DNA of 64,000 bases. Source: Euryarchaeota archaeon UBA251 (lineage in GTDB: Archaea > Thermoplasmatota > Poseidoniia > Poseidoniales > Thalassarchaeaceae). A model generated the notes under the pieces. It did not search any database. It was not told the origin of the DNA and saw nothing but the letters and a program-made list of their open reading frames with translations. Below, one piece after another: positions 25,085 through 34,397 of this stretch; position 1 is the stretch's first letter; every line of letters starts with the position of its first letter. Both the position numbers and the translations under genes were made by a program. Location of the stretch: NCBI GenBank assembly GCA_002497905.1, contig DAFJ01000085.1:1-64000 (forward strand), in the 5' to 3' direction.

Positions 25085-25549
25085 TCAAACCTTCTTCCTC
25101 TCAACACCGAGTGTCAGACCACTGCGGCCATTGCTTCGAAGACGCTGCCCGCGAACCTTGTGACCACTTCGGTGGCGAAGACCACGGTATGCCTTCATCT
25201 CGGCAAGACGGGCGATGTCATCGTCCCGTGTTAGTTTGACTTCAAGAGAAAATAGGTGTGCGTCCTCATTGGTCTCTAGATCGCGCTCTCTGTTGACAAG
25301 CCAGCCAGGGACAAGAGAGGGGTAAGTATCAATCGCGTTACGGAGACGATCTTGCTCAGCATCATCTAGATGACCACCTAATTTGCTGGGATCAATCTCT
25401 GCAAGTTGACAGAGGCGTCGCGCAGTACGGCGGCCAATGCCCTTTACATTCGTCAATCCCATCCCAATCGGTCGCACGCCATCAATGTCAGCATCTGCGA
25501 TTCGCAGGATGTACAGGAAATCTTCTCCGAAGTCGTTCTCGGTACTCAT
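25085..25549 (-). CDS. rps13: small ribosomal subunit protein uS13
   Basis: A 154-residue head protein of the 30S subunit, with the L-R-I-A-D-A-D-I-D-G start, G-I-G-R-R-T-A helix-two-turn-helix motif and the basic R-G-L-R-H-R-S-G-H-K-V-R-G-Q-R-L-R-S-N-G-R signature at the end. I chose the ATG at 25549; an in-frame TTG at 25603 would extend it by 18 residues that do not fit the family. It is the first gene of the uS13-uS4-uS11-Rpo3 cluster, with a TATA-like site 70 nt upstream. Confidence 0.96.
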   Translation of the reverse strand: MSTENDFGEDFLYILRIADADIDGVRPIGMGLTNVKGIGRRTARRLCQLAEIDPSKLGGHLDDAEQDRLRNAIDTYPSLVPGWLVNRERDLETNEDAHLFSLEVKLTRDDDIARLAEMKAYRGLRHRSGHKVRGQRLRSNGRSGLTLGVERKKV

Positions 25550-25616
25550 TTCTACGGTTCCCCCGTGTTCATCGGTCACCCGATGGCCCTTACGGGCAGC
25601 CAACCGACTTGCCCCC

Positions 25617-25624
25617 CATATATG
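25617..25624 (-). promoter_or_regulatory. putative TATA box of the ribosomal cluster
   Basis: CATATATG, self-complementary, lies in GC-rich sequence 68-75 nt upstream of the rps13 start. It would place transcription start near 25592 and give a leader of about 45 nt containing GC-rich hairpin-forming sequence. Confidence 0.5.
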
Positions 25625-25656
25625 AATGGAACGATGCAGACCACCGATTTAGAGGC

Positions 25657-26961
25657 TCAGGATTCGATACACGTGACATGCACTACGTGCCAATTGTCGC
25701 CTCGACTCACTGGCACGTCAACAATGAAACCGCGCTCCCCTTCAACGCCCTTCAGGGCCTTGTTCAACCTTTTCTGAATCTTCGGATGGAGTTCAGGATC
25801 AACCTCGCAACGAAGGACTAGGTGTCCAATACCAGACCTCTCGGCCGCTCTCGCAACTGTAGGCGCATTTTCCATATCTGGGGAGCTCAATCGATGGCCG
25901 CACACTCTTCCTACAGCGACCGTGAAGGGATCGTCAAGAAGTGAATTAGGTGGAGGGGTATCGCTAACAAGGATAGGCCGGCGGAGAGATGCACGTTGCC
26001 AAATTGGATTATACTCAGGTGCATCGAAAGAGGTGAGCCATGCATCATGAAGGCGTGCCTCAACAACAGCGGGATCTACGATTACAATCCATTGGTCGAA
26101 AGAAGGTGGCATGCCACGCTTCTCAGAGATAAAGGGTGACGTGCTCCCGGCTTCAACAGTTCGAAGGGGTGTTTTTTGACCCATCCGAATTGCTCTATGG
26201 GACGATTCGCTCGCTAAAGGTCCGACCCAGACGGAGAGGCGATCGATTCGACCTCCTCCTTGGGAAAGCCACTCCCAAGTCCTCGCTGCCCCTGGAGCTA
26301 CTTCATTGAGGATCGCATCAATCTCTCCCCGTTGTTTCCTTGAAAGGCGAGGAGAAAGGTCGAGTAAAAGAGCGGGGCCACGCTCATCCTGATTCATATG
26401 CGGAACCCATGATCTGAGGAGTTCTCCGATGGGTGGAGCCATTTCATCCAAGGTGTGATTCTGTGCGTCTAAAGGACGGGCTGGATCGATATGAAGCAAG
26501 GAAACCGGAGGTGTAGAAGAAATGCCAGAATCTTCCAATGAGTCGTGATACGTTTTGAGTGCACCTTCTGCATCCACTCCATCCCCTATTAGAATACGAT
26601 TAGAGATGCGTCCGGGCCCGTTACCTTTCTCCAAAAGGCGGTTCATATTCGCAGCAGCAAACTTTCCCGCTTCCTCATCTAATTCGATCCCGAGACCAAC
26701 GCGCCCTGTCTCAAGGCACATCGCTGCTAGATGGATACCTGAACCACAAGCAGGATCGAGTAGGACTCCTGGTAGAAATTCTGAATTTGAAATACGTATT
26801 GAACGCTCGACGGCAATAGACCAGGGGGTCGAAAGACGCCGCATCTGATCATTCATGTGAACTGCTGGCTCGCCTCTTCGCGGTGAACTGGGCTTCAAAC
26901 GCCGCGTAGCCCAAGATTGAGCGCGGCCATCGCAATTGACCGCCTCATGCCCTTCGCTCAT
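25657..26961 (-). CDS. class I SAM-dependent methyltransferase, THUMP-like family
   Basis: A 434-residue protein. The SAM-binding motif I is L-L-D-P-A-C-G-S-G near residues 67-75, then an acidic end of strand two (G-I-E-L-D), a G-D-G-V loop and an H-I-D-P-A-R-P motif IV at about 155-161. A later E-W-L-S-Q-G-G-G-R-I-D-R-L-S-V-W-V-G segment matches the THUMP-like methyltransferase family of bacteria (pattern E-W-x-S-x-G, then L-W). The substrate is unknown; an RNA target is a guess from the family name. It is followed 107 nt later by rps13, on the same strand but behind its own promoter. Confidence 0.7.
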   Translation of the reverse strand: MSEGHEAVNCDGRAQSWATRRLKPSSPRRGEPAVHMNDQMRRLSTPWSIAVERSIRISNSEFLPGVLLDPACGSGIHLAAMCLETGRVGLGIELDEEAGKFAAANMNRLLEKGNGPGRISNRILIGDGVDAEGALKTYHDSLEDSGISSTPPVSLLHIDPARPLDAQNHTLDEMAPPIGELLRSWVPHMNQDERGPALLLDLSPRLSRKQRGEIDAILNEVAPGAARTWEWLSQGGGRIDRLSVWVGPLASESSHRAIRMGQKTPLRTVEAGSTSPFISEKRGMPPSFDQWIVIVDPAVVEARLHDAWLTSFDAPEYNPIWQRASLRRPILVSDTPPPNSLLDDPFTVAVGRVCGHRLSSPDMENAPTVARAAERSGIGHLVLRCEVDPELHPKIQKRLNKALKGVEGERGFIVDVPVSRGDNWHVVHVTCIES

Positions 26962-27004
26962 GGCTTTGATTCAGGGTGCCACGGTATGGGCATTTCGGGT
27001 CGAT

Positions 27005-27979
27005 TCAGATGGCTGCAAGAAGGGATAATTCCAGTTCAAACCTCAGCCATGAGTTCTCAAGTTGATGTCCCTCACTTCCACCATAAGCAATTGGCGGGGG
27101 CAATAGAGTTGTATGTGTTGTCCCTGGTCCAAGTACACCTCGATCCTGTCCAATATCTAAACCAAGGATTGACCAAGGGAATCCATCGATGTAACATATC
27201 CAAGGTGCTCCAGTCTCACACATGGCATCGGGGCCGGCAGTTGCAGGGAGGTCCCCATCGTCTAGTTCTTCTCCTGTATCAGCGTCCCATACCGTGTAGT
27301 GAACTTGAACTCGGTCGCCTGGATCGGTGTGGACTGGTTCTGTATTTGATCCGCGCATCAAATTGATATCCATGCCCACAACCGCATCCATCACAGTCAC
27401 ATGAGATGCATTGATTGTGAACGTAGTCTCATCGATATCCTCCTTCAAATCAAGCATAGCAAAGTAAGATGAATTTTCACCGATACTAGGAACCAATAGA
27501 CTTGTGTCATCACTCTCTCCAAAGACGATGGACTCGTGATCTGAAGTCAGCATGAGGTCAACGGTGTTAGGTCCACGATTATGAATCACAACAACTGCAC
27601 GATCGCCTTCGCCCTGATGTATCCATTCGCATTCAACCTCCCCCGGATATAGGTACTCGTCGTCTTGATCGGACAACACGTCAGGCATAACCCATGCATC
27701 ATTTCGAGGTGTACAAGTATCAAACAAGAAATGGACTTCCCAAACCCAACGACCATCTTCCATGAGAACATCATCGTTGCCAGCAGCCAATGATTCATCC
27801 ATACTATTGAGGAATGATACGAAGGAAAAACCAATGACGCCGCCCATGAGAAGAATGGCCACCAGTGTCACGACAGACATCACGAGTGCGACACGTGGTA
27901 TCGTCATCTCATTGATGCCAATAGGTACCGTTGGATGCTCCTTCTCCTCAGAAGCATCGGCAATCCATGGGCCTGTCAT
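27005..27979 (-). CDS. membrane-anchored protein with an FKBP-like domain
   Basis: 324 residues from the ATG at 27979, which has an AAGGA site upstream; a GTG at 28018 is an alternative. One membrane helix lies at about residues 30-52, so the rest is probably extracytoplasmic. Residues about 60-210 are beta-rich with paired Cys and no known family. The last 95 residues fit an FKBP fold: V-H-Y-T-V-W-D, then W-S-I-L-G-L-D, then P-P-x-A-Y-G and L-R-F-E-L-E-L at the end. Several FKBP active-site aromatic residues are missing, so it may be a binding rather than a prolyl isomerase domain. It follows the giant membrane protein gene by 58 nt. Confidence 0.65.
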   Translation of the reverse strand: MTGPWIADASEEKEHPTVPIGINEMTIPRVALVMSVVTLVAILLMGGVIGFSFVSFLNSMDESLAAGNDDVLMEDGRWVWEVHFLFDTCTPRNDAWVMPDVLSDQDDEYLYPGEVECEWIHQGEGDRAVVVIHNRGPNTVDLMLTSDHESIVFGESDDTSLLVPSIGENSSYFAMLDLKEDIDETTFTINASHVTVMDAVVGMDINLMRGSNTEPVHTDPGDRVQVHYTVWDADTGEELDDGDLPATAGPDAMCETGAPWICYIDGFPWSILGLDIGQDRGVLGPGTTHTTLLPPPIAYGGSEGHQLENSWLRFELELSLLAAI

Positions 27980-28037
27980 CGAGTCCGGCTTCCTTCTACT
28001 GCGAATCAACCTATCCACGGAATGGGAATCACGGAGG

Positions 28038-31000
28038 CTACTCCTGGGCCATCATTGCTGCCTGGCGACTTTGAGCAAGCCATACCACTAATCCGAGTTC
28101 AATTGCGAGAACAATCAGAGCGATGAAAGCGTTCGTTGGTTCGAGTAGTTCGGACCCAATAGTGAGAATTGCCATGAGGCCAGCAAATACGAGATCTGTG
28201 GCTCCCCAAAACCGTAACATCTTGCGTAATTGAAGGATGCCCGTTAGCCAGGTAAGCGTCGAAAGTATCAGTAAAGTCGAGAGGAAAGCGATGTTCGGCA
28301 ATGGTGAGATAAGGATTCCAAGAACCAACAGAATATGTGCATCAATGAGGTGAGCTGAAGTCCAAATTCGACGAGGTTCCTGAATAGTAAACAACGTCGC
28401 TACAAATGAGGCAGAACCCATTGTCAGTAGAATATACCCAAGGTTCTCCTGAAGAATGGATACCGAGGAGGATAAAGCGAAGATAGAGATGGCGATACTA
28501 AGCACAGTGCCCATCAGAACTGCAGATTGAGTCCACTGAATCCCTCGACGAAGTCCGAGAATTGAGGCAATCAGTCCTGCAGGACCTACAGAGAGTAAGG
28601 CAATTCCAAAGGCCCAAACAACCCTTCCACCTGCACTTCGATGGTCTTCAAGACCCGCTTCACGACGTCTTCCTTCAATCCAATCCCAAAGCAGAGCCAT
28701 GCCAATAAGCACGATTTCGAGGGTTACCCATATCATTGTCCAACTGATAAACGGATGAGTATCAGACAACACGTCTACGCTACCAAAAGAGGGAGTTCCG
28801 CCAAGAGGTATACCAAGGATTCGTGCAATGAAAAGGGTTCCGAGCAACCATTCCAAGGCGGAAGGAATTCGTTTCAGAATATCCTTTCTGCCGAAGAGTG
28901 AAACAGTGATGAGAACCAGATTCATCGCAGCCAAGATGAGAAGGAGACGCTGGTCGCTTATTGATGCACCAACCACACTCGAACCCAATCCAACAATCAC
29001 GGCAAGACCTACCATCGTGATAGCAATCGGCGATTCGATTCCAGCGATATCCGGCAGGGTCAAATTACTTTCATTGGCTCTCCATCTAGATACAATCGTC
29101 AGTAGAATACTCTGTAATCCAATCCCGATTAATGCTAACATGAGGGCCGACGGAAAGAGAAGAGAAATAGCAAGACCAGCGACAAGCATCACTCCAAGGA
29201 AAGAGGTCACTACAACTGGACGATGATGAATATCACCAACCATCAGATCTTTAATCCCAGAGGCATCCGATACCTTTGCTCGCTTCTTCTGTTTCTGAAG
29301 AAGTTCAACTATTCTCGGATCGATTACTCGCATACCCGAACCACTCTGTGCAACAGCTGTCTTGGCACGAGCCTCCGGTGAGAGGGCTAAGGCAGCCTCG
29401 GCAGAGGCCTCACTATTGAACATCAGAAGGTTCTGAGAGAGAGGTTCACCTGTCTCGTTTTCCGAAGAGAGTTTCTGAATTATTTCCTGCGCCTGAATCA
29501 AGGAAGACAGTTGCTTATCACGCGTGGTTACTTGTCGAATCTCTGAACGTAATTCCCCATTCACAGAGATCATCAGGCTGGATACTGCAAAGAGGAAGAG
29601 GGCCGCATACAAATGCAAAGCCGAGTGCCCCGTGAGTATGAAGGAAACTGTGATGCTTGACATTAGGAACAGCGCAGCAAAAGAGGAGCGAATGATTTCG
29701 TTAAGATGAGATATCCTTGGAAGGAATGCAAGGATAGGAATCGAAGTACAAATGAGCATTATCCAGGCAGTTCCAGCATCATCGAGTAGGAAAGGAGCTG
29801 TCATCGGGTATGCTGCAACCCGATCCATGCTGGTTCCCCAAACAAGGACTCCGAACCCGATTGTTGAGAGATTCAGTATGTGCAGATTACTCTCTTCGCT
29901 TCGACCCCGATGAGTCCAGGTCAGAGCATTAGTACTGATTAATAGAAGAACTAGCCAGTAAGCTGCCATCTCATGGCGCCAAATTAGAACATAGATTGTG
30001 AGGGCGCTCATTACCAATAGAAGACGTGGATTGCCCTGATGTCGATCGAAAGCGTCCGCTCCGATGTGGATTCCAAGGAATACAGAAAACAAAACGAGTA
30101 GATGGCTTCCAGTCATACCATCCTCAACAGTAACTGACAACAATGCGATTAAACCAAGGATGAAACCAAGATTCCAGACCTTCATCAAACCTGAATCTCG
30201 GAGTCGGGCTGAGACCTCTTGAGTTCCGAGGAAACGCTCAGCAAGATTCACTCCTCCATCAGGGTAATTGAGATTCACAATAAGTTGCAATAGGGCGCTT
30301 ACACCAAGGAAGAAAGTGAGAGGTGTCCCATCAAATTGAACCGTTGGGAGGCCCGAAAAATCGTTTGTCACCGAGAATGTTTGTACGATTGAGGTGAGGG
30401 CTCCCATGAACAACACCCAAGTCCATGGAAGAAGGGCTGTTACTCCAGAGAGGCTTGGAGAAGTCCTCCGTACTGCAAGATAGGTTGTTGCTATCATCAT
30501 CAAAAGTACCGAACTGAGAAGAAGAAGACCGCCGTCTCCTCCTTCTGTAGAAGGTCGGGATGGAATCAGAACTGTCAGAAGAACAACAATGCTGACTGCT
30601 CCTGTCCAAAGTACCCTATCAGTAACATTGTCTTGATTCGACAAAATCAACCATGCAGCAATAATCACTGCACCCACAGTGAATGTTCCATACGCATCAA
30701 TGAATGATGGAAGTTCGAACAGGCCTGCATCGAGAATTATGAGGAGAAACGTGAGTGCGCATAATCCTCCTCCATTAAGGGCAATAATCCTAGACGGAGG
30801 CACACCCCGAACCGTGAGGTAAGATCCGCTAAACACTGTCAACAGACCTGTGACCATTGCAAGAGCAAAGGACGAATCTTCACGATTTGCACCGATAGCC
30901 ATCAACGCCCCTATTAGGCCTAGGCCTACTGAAACCGACCAAAGACCGGGGCGGCCAAGTCCGACAACATTTAGCCCTGTTGAGAACCAATTTTCTGAGG

Positions 31001-31964
31001 CTGAAAACCGGGAAGCCATGGCTGCATTGATGGCATTTGTGAAGATCAAAAGGAGAAAAAGGACCAGGGGCGTCTCAATGGGAACAACGGTTAGCGAACC
31101 AATTTCGAAGCCATTAGTTAACGCATGCATACCAATCCAAAGATTCGAGGAAGCGATTCCGAGCGACGCGAGGTTTCCACTTCTCCGATGAAGTGCAAGG
31201 AGTTGAAACAGAACTGATGCGCCAAAGATCATGCCAGCTACGCCAATTTCTCCTAACAACGAGCCCACAGTGGAGGAAATCGCAAGAAGAACTAGGACTG
31301 CTTGGGCTGCGATTGCATCCTCATCATAACGATAAGCAACGCCAACATTGACTCCTACCAATGCCAAAAGAAGGACACCCACGTAATTCTCACTAAGAGG
31401 GAAAAGCCCAAACAATTCCCATGACCCAAGTTCAATCGCCAAACCATAGAGTATCTTCATTGCAATAATGAGCCAAACAATCCCGAGTTGACGCATCGCT
31501 GGACGAGGAACCCAACGCTCTCCAAGAGTAAATCCAAATCCAGCAAGAGCCATCAAACCAAGAAGGGCAAAGAGGGGGTTTTCGACGACGGTGCCGATTA
31601 GAATTGAAATCGCAGAATAAACTGTAATCATCGCGCCCATTAACGCCCAATTGAGGCGAATCTCTCCCTGGATAGCGATGTCCTCAATCAAATCCCGTTC
31701 TGGAGCAATCGGAACACTACCGTCCCGCATGACTCGCCCTGGTCCAATCCCGTCATCCTCTGCAAAAGGGTCGAGGATTTCTCCAATTGCAGCATCTTCC
31801 TCAGGCTTCTCATCAGCCTTTTCCAGCTTAGATTCTTCTTTGAACGAATCTGCGACGTCGTCCAAGAGATCTGAGATATCGATGCCTGAACCGATGCCGA
31901 ATTGCCGCTCCTGCAAAAAGCGGTCCTCCTCATCAGGAGGTGTTTCCATGCCCTGTCCTACCAT
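28038..31964 (-). CDS. very large polytopic membrane protein of unknown function
   Basis: 1308 residues. An acidic soluble N-terminus spans about 1-105. A first block of about 20 or more membrane helices follows to about residue 830. Then comes a cytosolic linker of about 100 residues, partly coiled-coil and rich in Ala, Gln, Glu and Lys, including a K-Q-K-K-R-A-K basic stretch, and a second block of about 12 helices to the end. The whole recalls the repeated architecture of large multi-helix proteins such as the DUF2339 type, but I cannot assign it. No conserved charged residues stand out inside the helices, and no nucleotide-binding motif was seen. The start is ATG 31964, 32 bp from the divergent pckA gene. 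It is co-directional with the FKBP-like gene that follows. Confidence 0.75.
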   Translation of the reverse strand: MVGQGMETPPDEEDRFLQERQFGIGSGIDISDLLDDVADSFKEESKLEKADEKPEEDAAIGEILDPFAEDDGIGPGRVMRDGSVPIAPERDLIEDIAIQGEIRLNWALMGAMITVYSAISILIGTVVENPLFALLGLMALAGFGFTLGERWVPRPAMRQLGIVWLIIAMKILYGLAIELGSWELFGLFPLSENYVGVLLLALVGVNVGVAYRYDEDAIAAQAVLVLLAISSTVGSLLGEIGVAGMIFGASVLFQLLALHRRSGNLASLGIASSNLWIGMHALTNGFEIGSLTVVPIETPLVLFLLLIFTNAINAAMASRFSASENWFSTGLNVVGLGRPGLWSVSVGLGLIGALMAIGANREDSSFALAMVTGLLTVFSGSYLTVRGVPPSRIIALNGGGLCALTFLLIILDAGLFELPSFIDAYGTFTVGAVIIAAWLILSNQDNVTDRVLWTGAVSIVVLLTVLIPSRPSTEGGDGGLLLLSSVLLMMIATTYLAVRRTSPSLSGVTALLPWTWVLFMGALTSIVQTFSVTNDFSGLPTVQFDGTPLTFFLGVSALLQLIVNLNYPDGGVNLAERFLGTQEVSARLRDSGLMKVWNLGFILGLIALLSVTVEDGMTGSHLLVLFSVFLGIHIGADAFDRHQGNPRLLLVMSALTIYVLIWRHEMAAYWLVLLLISTNALTWTHRGRSEESNLHILNLSTIGFGVLVWGTSMDRVAAYPMTAPFLLDDAGTAWIMLICTSIPILAFLPRISHLNEIIRSSFAALFLMSSITVSFILTGHSALHLYAALFLFAVSSLMISVNGELRSEIRQVTTRDKQLSSLIQAQEIIQKLSSENETGEPLSQNLLMFNSEASAEAALALSPEARAKTAVAQSGSGMRVIDPRIVELLQKQKKRAKVSDASGIKDLMVGDIHHRPVVVTSFLGVMLVAGLAISLLFPSALMLALIGIGLQSILLTIVSRWRANESNLTLPDIAGIESPIAITMVGLAVIVGLGSSVVGASISDQRLLLILAAMNLVLITVSLFGRKDILKRIPSALEWLLGTLFIARILGIPLGGTPSFGSVDVLSDTHPFISWTMIWVTLEIVLIGMALLWDWIEGRRREAGLEDHRSAGGRVVWAFGIALLSVGPAGLIASILGLRRGIQWTQSAVLMGTVLSIAISIFALSSSVSILQENLGYILLTMGSASFVATLFTIQEPRRIWTSAHLIDAHILLVLGILISPLPNIAFLSTLLILSTLTWLTGILQLRKMLRFWGATDLVFAGLMAILTIGSELLEPTNAFIALIVLAIELGLVVWLAQSRQAAMMAQE

Positions 31965-31995
31965 TCGACTGAATTGAAGGTATCATCGATGGAAG

Positions 31996-33702
31996 GTGGA
32001 AAGAACCGAACTCCTCCATGATTCGGCCCAATCATTGAAGGATGGACTGTGGACCGGTGGGGCCATGGTTCTGCCCCTAATGGGCACAGCAGGGGTCGTG
32101 ACTGAGCCACGGCTACAGGCTATCGGCATTGAACCCGAAGGCGATGTACACTGGAATCTCGAATCCACTGACCTAATCCAGCACGCACTCCAACGAGAAG
32201 AAGGGCGCTTGACCGCACACGGTGTATTTCTTGCTGAAACCGGTGAAAGAACTGGGCGGTCACCTCACGATCGATTCATCGTCGATGAGACGCCTTTTAC
32301 TGATGCAGTGTGGTGGGGTGATGTCAACCGACCGATTGAACGAGATTCCTATCTTGAACTGAAAGCGAAGGTCATCGAGCATCTCTCTTCTTCCAGCCAG
32401 TTACATGTGCAAGACCTTGCCTGTGGAGCCAATCCAAATCTAAGACTCCCTCTACGCCTCGTCACCAATAGTGCATGGCATGCCTCCTTCGCACGAAACA
32501 TGTTCCTTAGGCTGACACCTGAAGAAATTCAAACGCGTGCTTCTGAATTCACCATTCTGCATGCACCGGATTTTGAAGCTCCAAAGAACACCCTTGGATT
32601 GAACTCGCAGGTTTTCGTCATCATTTCCTTCGCCGAGGGAATTGTGTTGATTGGTGGAACACGCTATGCTGGAGAAATCAAAAAATCCATCTTCTCAATC
32701 ATGAATCACATTCTTCCGAGTAAAGGACACCTGCCTATGCACTGTTCTGCCAATGTTGGAGATAACGGTGACACTGCAGTATTCTTCGGCCTTTCAGGAA
32801 CTGGAAAGACGACGCTTTCAGCCGACCCGCTCCGGCCTCTAATCGGGGATGATGAACACGGTTGGTCCGATGAGGGTGTATTCAACTTCGAAGGCGGATG
32901 CTATGCGAAGATGATTAGGTTGAGTGAAGAAGATGAGCCTGCAATTTTTGCTACAACACGGATGCCTGGATCAATCCTTGAAAATGTAATTCTCGATGCA
33001 GAAGGAATCCCGGATTTTAATGACGGTAAGTTAACAGAAAATACAAGAGGATCATATCCTATCGACTTCATCGAAAATCGTATTCTTAAGAGCATGGCAG
33101 GTCATGCTCATAACGTAGTTTTCCTGACCTGTGATGCCTTCGGTGTGCTACCACCAATCGCACGTCTTAATCCGATTCAGGCCGCTTACCACTTCATCTC
33201 TGGATATACCGCAAAAGTAGCGGGTACTGAGATGGGTGTCAAAGAGCCGAAAGCAACGTTTAGTGCGTGCTTTGGGGCGCCATTCATGCCCATGCATCCA
33301 AGTGTCTATGGTGATCTCTTAACAGAGAAAATCGACGAACATGAGGCCACCTGCTGGATGTTAAACACTGGATGGATTGCGGGAGGTTACGGTAAGAGTG
33401 ACCGGATTCGAATCCGATGGACTCGAGCACTACTGAACGCAGCACTAGATGGCTCCCTCAACGATGTTGAAATGATGATTGATCCACGATTCGGATTTGA
33501 AGTCCCTGTTGAATGTGAAGGGGTTCCTTCAGATATTCTCGATGTGCGAAGCACATGGAAAAAACCGGAAGAATATGATGATGCAGCAGAGAATCTGGTT
33601 CAACTATTCAAGGATAATTTCGAACGTTACGAAGAGGATGCCACAACGAGTGTGATGGCTGCAGGACCGCAATCAATGGTCGAACAGCCGGACAACTCAT
33701 GA
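31996..33702 (+). CDS. pckA: phosphoenolpyruvate carboxykinase (ATP)
   Basis: Converts oxaloacetate and ATP to phosphoenolpyruvate, CO2 and ADP, a key gluconeogenic step. 568 residues with the ATP-type signatures: T-G-R-S-P near 83, the kinase loop G-L-S-G-T-G-K-T-T-L-S at about 265-275, D-D-E-H-G-W, the metal/substrate region F-N-F-E-G-G-C-Y and a closing R-I-x-x-T-R-A-L-L-N-A-A-L. The start is a GTG at 31996, which keeps the usual N-terminal length; an in-frame ATG at 32065 would remove 23 residues. It is divergent from the giant membrane protein gene and precedes the sugar-nucleotide pair by 23 nt. Confidence 0.92.
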   Translation: MERTELLHDSAQSLKDGLWTGGAMVLPLMGTAGVVTEPRLQAIGIEPEGDVHWNLESTDLIQHALQREEGRLTAHGVFLAETGERTGRSPHDRFIVDETPFTDAVWWGDVNRPIERDSYLELKAKVIEHLSSSSQLHVQDLACGANPNLRLPLRLVTNSAWHASFARNMFLRLTPEEIQTRASEFTILHAPDFEAPKNTLGLNSQVFVIISFAEGIVLIGGTRYAGEIKKSIFSIMNHILPSKGHLPMHCSANVGDNGDTAVFFGLSGTGKTTLSADPLRPLIGDDEHGWSDEGVFNFEGGCYAKMIRLSEEDEPAIFATTRMPGSILENVILDAEGIPDFNDGKLTENTRGSYPIDFIENRILKSMAGHAHNVVFLTCDAFGVLPPIARLNPIQAAYHFISGYTAKVAGTEMGVKEPKATFSACFGAPFMPMHPSVYGDLLTEKIDEHEATCWMLNTGWIAGGYGKSDRIRIRWTRALLNAALDGSLNDVEMMIDPRFGFEVPVECEGVPSDILDVRSTWKKPEEYDDAAENLVQLFKDNFERYEEDATTSVMAAGPQSMVEQPDNS

Positions 33703-33725
33703 ATAATCAGCGATGTTGATGTGTC

Positions 33726-34397
33726 ATGAGAGGAGCCGATGTATCGGATCTGTTCCCGAGTCTTTCCAATGCTGAGGATGCTCCAAATTTCCCAAAAGGG
33801 CCAGTTTGGGAAATTTTGAATCCAAGTTCAAATTTTTCACTGAAATCACAGCTTGATGAAATGGTAGAAAATAAAAAAGTAAATTTTGAGAGATATAAAA
33901 AAGATGGATCAGCATTCCTAATTCATTATTCTGCAAAGGTAGGAAAAGGTGTTGTTATTGAAGGGCCAACATACATCGGGCCAAATGTTGTAATTAGGCC
34001 AGGTGCGTATATTCGTCCATATTCTTGGATTTGTGATGGTTCTGTGGTAGGACATTGTTCGGAAGTGAAACATTCAATCTTACTTCCTAATTCCAAAGCA
34101 CCTCACTTCAATTATGTGGGGGATTCTATTCTTGGTTCAGGAGTCAATATAGGAGCAGGGTGCAAACTATCCAATCTACGGAACGATGGACGGAACATCC
34201 TCATTCGCGATGGTGAAACGGGGGAATTACTCGAAGATTCAGGGTTGAGAAAGTTCGGAGCGATCCTCGGTGAAGGAGTTCAACTTGGATGTAATGTCGT
34301 GACGAACCCTGGCACAATCATGGGGAAGGAATCTGGTGCATGGCCGAACGTAACCGTGAGCGGTCTGATCAAATCCGGTCAGACGGTCAAGGAATGA
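33726..34397 (+). CDS. left-handed beta-helix (hexapeptide) acyltransferase, GlmU C-terminal-like
   Basis: A 223-residue protein. After an N-terminal helix-rich region of about 60 residues comes a left-handed beta-helix of hexapeptide repeats at about 65-210 (I-G-P-N-V-V, V-I-R-P-G-A-Y-I-R, N-I-G-A-G-C). The region K-A-P-H-F-N-Y-V-G-D-S-I-L-G carries the His expected for acetyl transfer in GlmU-type enzymes. It lacks the GlmU uridylyltransferase half. The stop overlaps the phosphohexomutase start as ATGA, so the two probably act together in making UDP-acetylamino sugars. Sequence at 33780-34200 is clearly more AT-rich than its neighbours. Confidence 0.8.
   Translation: MRGADVSDLFPSLSNAEDAPNFPKGPVWEILNPSSNFSLKSQLDEMVENKKVNFERYKKDGSAFLIHYSAKVGKGVVIEGPTYIGPNVVIRPGAYIRPYSWICDGSVVGHCSEVKHSILLPNSKAPHFNYVGDSILGSGVNIGAGCKLSNLRNDGRNILIRDGETGELLEDSGLRKFGAILGEGVQLGCNVVTNPGTIMGKESGAWPNVTVSGLIKSGQTVKE

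Noticed and set aside
25550..25656. tRNA gene in the gap before rps13
   Set aside because: GC-rich hairpin-like sequence is present, but no acceptor stem or T-loop GTTCxA with correct spacing was found.
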